This document shows, one piece after another, positions 14,256-16,712 of a DNA stretch of 16,712 nucleotides; within the stretch, counting starts at the first letter, position 1, and every line of letters starts with the position of its first letter. The notes under the pieces were generated by a model that did no database searches, was not told where the DNA came from, and was given only the letters and a program-made list of their open reading frames with translations. The stretch covers positions 1 through 16,712 of the forward strand of contig JAEZJP010000088.1 in NCBI GenBank assembly GCA_023415715.1, given 5' to 3'. Made by a program: the position numbers and the translations under genes. This stretch comes from Bacillota bacterium. GTDB taxonomy: Bacteria; Bacillota; Clostridia; Christensenellales; Aristaeellaceae.

Positions 14256-15281
14256 TTACTCCCCCAGCAGCAGCGTCCGCAACTCCTCCACGGAATGCGC
14301 CATCAGGTCGATGGGGTAATCGTCAAAAAAGTGGTCCGGGTCAAAAAAGCAGCCGAATGCCCCCGCGTTCTGAGCGGAAAGCACATCTATGTCCCTGTCG
14401 CCCACCATCACCACGCGGCCTTTTTTCATGTTATGGCGCTGTACCAGTGCCAGAATTGCGTCTGGAGCAGGCTTGGGCGGATACGGGTCCTGGCCTGTGA
14501 TAAAGTCGGCAAACAAGTTCAAAATATGGAAGCCTTCCAGATATTTCAACGATGATACGCCCCGGTGGGTATACAGATAGTTCTTCCCGCCCCGGTTCAC
14601 GATTTCTTGAAGCAGCTCCTTCATGCCGGGGTACAGCGGCGCGGCGTTATCCTTTGAATAACCGCCCTCGTGTCGGCGGTAGTGTTCCTTCAGTTCCTCA
14701 AGCGACGCTCTTGTATGAAACTTTTCCATCAGCGTATCCAGCGCATACGTAACGGAATTCTTGGTGAGCGCCAATACTTCCTCATAAGATGCGTGATGGC
14801 CGAAGTCTTCAAACGCCGCCTTCAGTGCGGAAGCGATGCGTGGGTATGTATCAAACAGCGTGCCGTCAAAATCCCAAAGATAATGGTCAAAAGGCAATTC
14901 CCCGGCAAGCTTTTCGATCAATTCCCTGTCCGCGGGGCAGGCCTCATATTGCGTAAGCTCCCTGGGCCACAGCCATTTGGATTCGCTATGCACCATAAGC
15001 TCCGGCTCCCCGGATACAATGCGGGCGTCATAAAAATAAAAACGGAGGCACTTGTCGGGATAGTCATAGTCAAACTTGTCATACAATCCGTCGATTTTAA
15101 TTTCGACCTTCAATTCTTCACGGCTCTCCCGTATAAGGCACTCCTCCGGTGTTTCCCCTTTTTCCAGCTTTCCGCCGGGAAACTCCCATAAGTAGGCACA
15201 GGATCCGCCTTCACCCCGGCGGCACAGAAAAATCCGCCCGTTCCGGCGGAATATGGCTGCGGCAACCTCAATCCGGTTCAT
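14256..15281 (-). CDS. Nudix (MutT-like) hydrolase fused to a HAD phosphatase domain
   Basis: The protein has 341 residues with two enzyme domains. At residues 1-125 is a Nudix domain with MutT-like WEFPGGK (32-38) and the Nudix box G37-x5-E43-x7-R51-E52-x2-E55-E56, though K58 replaces the usual glycine. At about 132-341 is a HAD-IA hydrolase: motif I D137-F-D139-G-T141, motif II T238 (LYTHR), motif III K270 (PPKPAPD), motif IV G294-D295-x3-D299, with a helical cap between. Together they may clean up nucleotides: the Nudix part hydrolyses a damaged or surplus NTP and the HAD part removes phosphate. The coupling is inference. It starts 15 bases after the stop of the transporter-like gene with no clear ribosome site, so translation probably depends on coupling. 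Confidence 0.88.
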   Translation of the reverse strand: MNRIEVAAAIFRRNGRIFLCRRGEGGSCAYLWEFPGGKLEKGETPEECLIRESREELKVEIKIDGLYDKFDYDYPDKCLRFYFYDARIVSGEPELMVHSESKWLWPRELTQYEACPADRELIEKLAGELPFDHYLWDFDGTLFDTYPRIASALKAAFEDFGHHASYEEVLALTKNSVTYALDTLMEKFHTRASLEELKEHYRRHEGGYSKDNAAPLYPGMKELLQEIVNRGGKNYLYTHRGVSSLKYLEGFHILNLFADFITGQDPYPPKPAPDAILALVQRHNMKKGRVVMVGDRDIDVLSAQNAGAFGCFFDPDHFFDDYPIDLMAHSVEELRTLLLGE

Positions 15282-15296
15282 AGACAGATGAAGGAC

Positions 15297-16649
15297 TTAA
15301 GAGTCCTGTTCCTCCTTCGTTTCTTCCGGCGGCTGAATCTTTGTAATGATGGCCGTTTCCACCCGGTGTTCAAGCAGCTCCTCCACATAAATGTGAAGCC
15401 CGAAGACCGTCACCTCGGGATGGCTGCCATCCTGGGGAATGGTTGTAAGCTGGCTGAAAATCAACCCGCCCAGGGTATCGTACTCCTCTTCCAAGGGCAG
15501 CGTTACATCAAGCGACTCGGACAGCGTTTCCAAATCCACGGTGCCGGCCACACGCCACTTGTTTTCTGCGATAGGCGTAATCTCCTGTTTGGCGGCAGGG
15601 TCGAACTCGTCGTAGATGCTGCCTACGATTTCTTCCAGCAGGTCCTCCAACGTCACGATGCCGCTCATGCCGCCATACTCGTCCACCACGACGGCCATGT
15701 GCACCTTTCTTCTCTGCATCTCACGAAACAGTACGTCGGCCTGCACCGTTTCCGGCACGAAATATGCCTCCCTGAGAAGTTCCCGCAGGGGCTTGGGGGG
15801 ATCCGCGTGCTCATTGAGCAGATAATCCCTGGTGTACAGGATGCCGATCACGTCGTCGATATCTTCTTCGTACACGGGAAAACGGCTGAGCCCCGTATCC
15901 AGGATTTTCTTGACAATGGTCTCCGGCGTGTCCTGTATCCAGATGGAAGCCACATCGGTACGGTGTATCATCACATCCTCGGCGGAGGAATTATTGAATT
16001 CAAAGATGTTCTCGATCATGTCCCGCTCGTTGGTTTCAATGGCGCCCTTTTCCTCGCCGATGTCCACCATCATGCGGATCTCTTCCTCGGTAACGTTGCT
16101 GCCCTCCTGATGGGGATTGATGCCCATCAGCCTCAGCACACCGTTTGTGGATACGGACAGGAACACAATGATGGGCTTTGTCACCCGGGACAGGAAGGAT
16201 ATCACGCCGCATGTAAACCGAGCAACCTTTTCCGGCCTTTGCAGCGCGATTCGCTTGGGCGCCAGTTCCCCCAGTACGAGCGTAAAATAAGATAAAATCA
16301 GCGTGATCAGTATCACGCATAACGTATTGAGCGTATCCCGCGGCATGACAGCGACATGGAGGTCATTCACAAGCCAATCCGTAAGCCGGGATGCAAAGTT
16401 GTCGGCCGCAAAGGCGCTGCCCAGGAAGCCTGCCAGGGTAATGCCCACCTGAATGGTGGATAAGAAGCCGTTGGGTGCTTGCACAAGGCGCAAAAGCTGC
16501 TTGGCTTTTGCATCCCCCTCCTCCGCCTGATGGCGGATTTTGTTTTCATTCAAGGAAATCACGGCGATTTCCGTAGCGGCAAAGAAAGCATTGACGGCAA
16601 TGAGTGCCAGCTGCAAAAGCAAATGGCCCCATATTGGGTCGGAGGACAA
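15297..16649 (-). CDS. CNNM/DUF21-CBS-CorC membrane protein (hemolysin C-like, probable divalent cation efflux)
   Basis: A 450-residue protein with the standard family order. The DUF21/CNNM membrane domain (about 1-180) has helices near 8-33, 62-82, 107-130 and 147-172, with the conserved AFFAATEIAVISL and LGELAPKRIAL. A CBS pair (about 215-345) includes VMIHRTDV, SRFPVYEEDIDDVIGIL and VVVDEYGGMSGIVTLEDLLEE. The C-terminal CorC/HlyC domain (about 358-438) includes EYDTLGGLIFSQL. Relatives such as B. subtilis YhdP (MpfA) and CNNM proteins are linked to magnesium export; older databases call them hemolysins. The start is TTG at 16649, supported by GGGGG seven bases upstream (16657-16661); no ATG nearby fits. 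It leads a probable operon with the Nudix-HAD gene. Confidence 0.93.
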   Translation of the reverse strand: MSSDPIWGHLLLQLALIAVNAFFAATEIAVISLNENKIRHQAEEGDAKAKQLLRLVQAPNGFLSTIQVGITLAGFLGSAFAADNFASRLTDWLVNDLHVAVMPRDTLNTLCVILITLILSYFTLVLGELAPKRIALQRPEKVARFTCGVISFLSRVTKPIIVFLSVSTNGVLRLMGINPHQEGSNVTEEEIRMMVDIGEEKGAIETNERDMIENIFEFNNSSAEDVMIHRTDVASIWIQDTPETIVKKILDTGLSRFPVYEEDIDDVIGILYTRDYLLNEHADPPKPLRELLREAYFVPETVQADVLFREMQRRKVHMAVVVDEYGGMSGIVTLEDLLEEIVGSIYDEFDPAAKQEITPIAENKWRVAGTVDLETLSESLDVTLPLEEEYDTLGGLIFSQLTTIPQDGSHPEVTVFGLHIYVEELLEHRVETAIITKIQPPEETKEEQDS

Positions 16650-16691
16650 GGTATAACCCCCTTTAGTAAATCGGCTTGACAGCCATGCTAT

Positions 16692-16700
16692 ACTATATCA
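16692..16700 (-). promoter_or_regulatory. Possible extended -10 promoter for the CNNM/CBS gene
   Basis: On the minus strand TG-A-TATAGT (TATAGT at 16692-16697) has the extended -10 form, about 43 bases before the TTG start. Any -35 box would lie at or past the window edge, so it cannot be judged. Confidence 0.35.
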
Positions 16701-16712
16701 TGATTGACAAAA

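Noticed and set aside
15288..16295. A 335-codon plus-strand frame opposite the CNNM/CBS gene
   Set aside because: Shadow frame without ribosome site or recognisable domain; the minus-strand gene matches its family end to end.
1..16712. A CRISPR array
   Set aside because: No regularly spaced repeats of 25-40 bases with unique spacers were seen anywhere.

Overview
The window looks like a chromosome segment from a Gram-positive Firmicute, probably a member of the Clostridia. The grounds are strong AGGAGG-type ribosome sites, consensus TTGACA/TATAAT promoters, a PadR-DUF2812 pair, a DUF1848 protein, an arginyl-tRNA synthetase, Tex, a CNNM/CBS protein, and repetitive GC-rich intergenic hairpins of the kind common in gut Clostridia. 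Placement below class level is not possible from sequence reading alone.

Layout. (1) 1-1410: an apparently autoregulated minus-strand operon of padR, a DUF2812 membrane protein and a small membrane protein. Its near-perfect promoter overlaps a double dyad operator. (2) 1501-8399: an AT-rich integrated element of about 6.9 kb, bounded by a 23-bp direct repeat. It carries a cargo operon (nuclease-like, methyltransferase-like and DUF1848 genes), a small serine recombinase with res-like dyads upstream, a replication-protein-like gene broken by one amber codon, and a tyrosine integrase next to the right end. Paired TTTGTGAT repeats with a 12-bp period near both ends look like integrase arm sites. 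(3) 8400-16712: GC-richer core chromosome holding argS (minus), a SAM methyltransferase (minus), a doubtful small membrane ORF (minus), tex (plus), and a minus-strand pair of a CNNM/CBS/CorC transporter-like gene and a Nudix-HAD fusion. Interspersed hairpin repeats fill the gaps.

How the parts work together. The integrase and the ends explain how the island arrived. The three cargo genes share one strong promoter and are tightly spaced, so they are probably made together. Nuclease + methyltransferase-like + radical-SAM-like DUF1848 on a mobile element suggests a nucleic-acid modification/cleavage or phage-defence module. I do not recognise this trio as a named system, so it is the best candidate for something undescribed. 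Its activity is inferred from motifs and context only.
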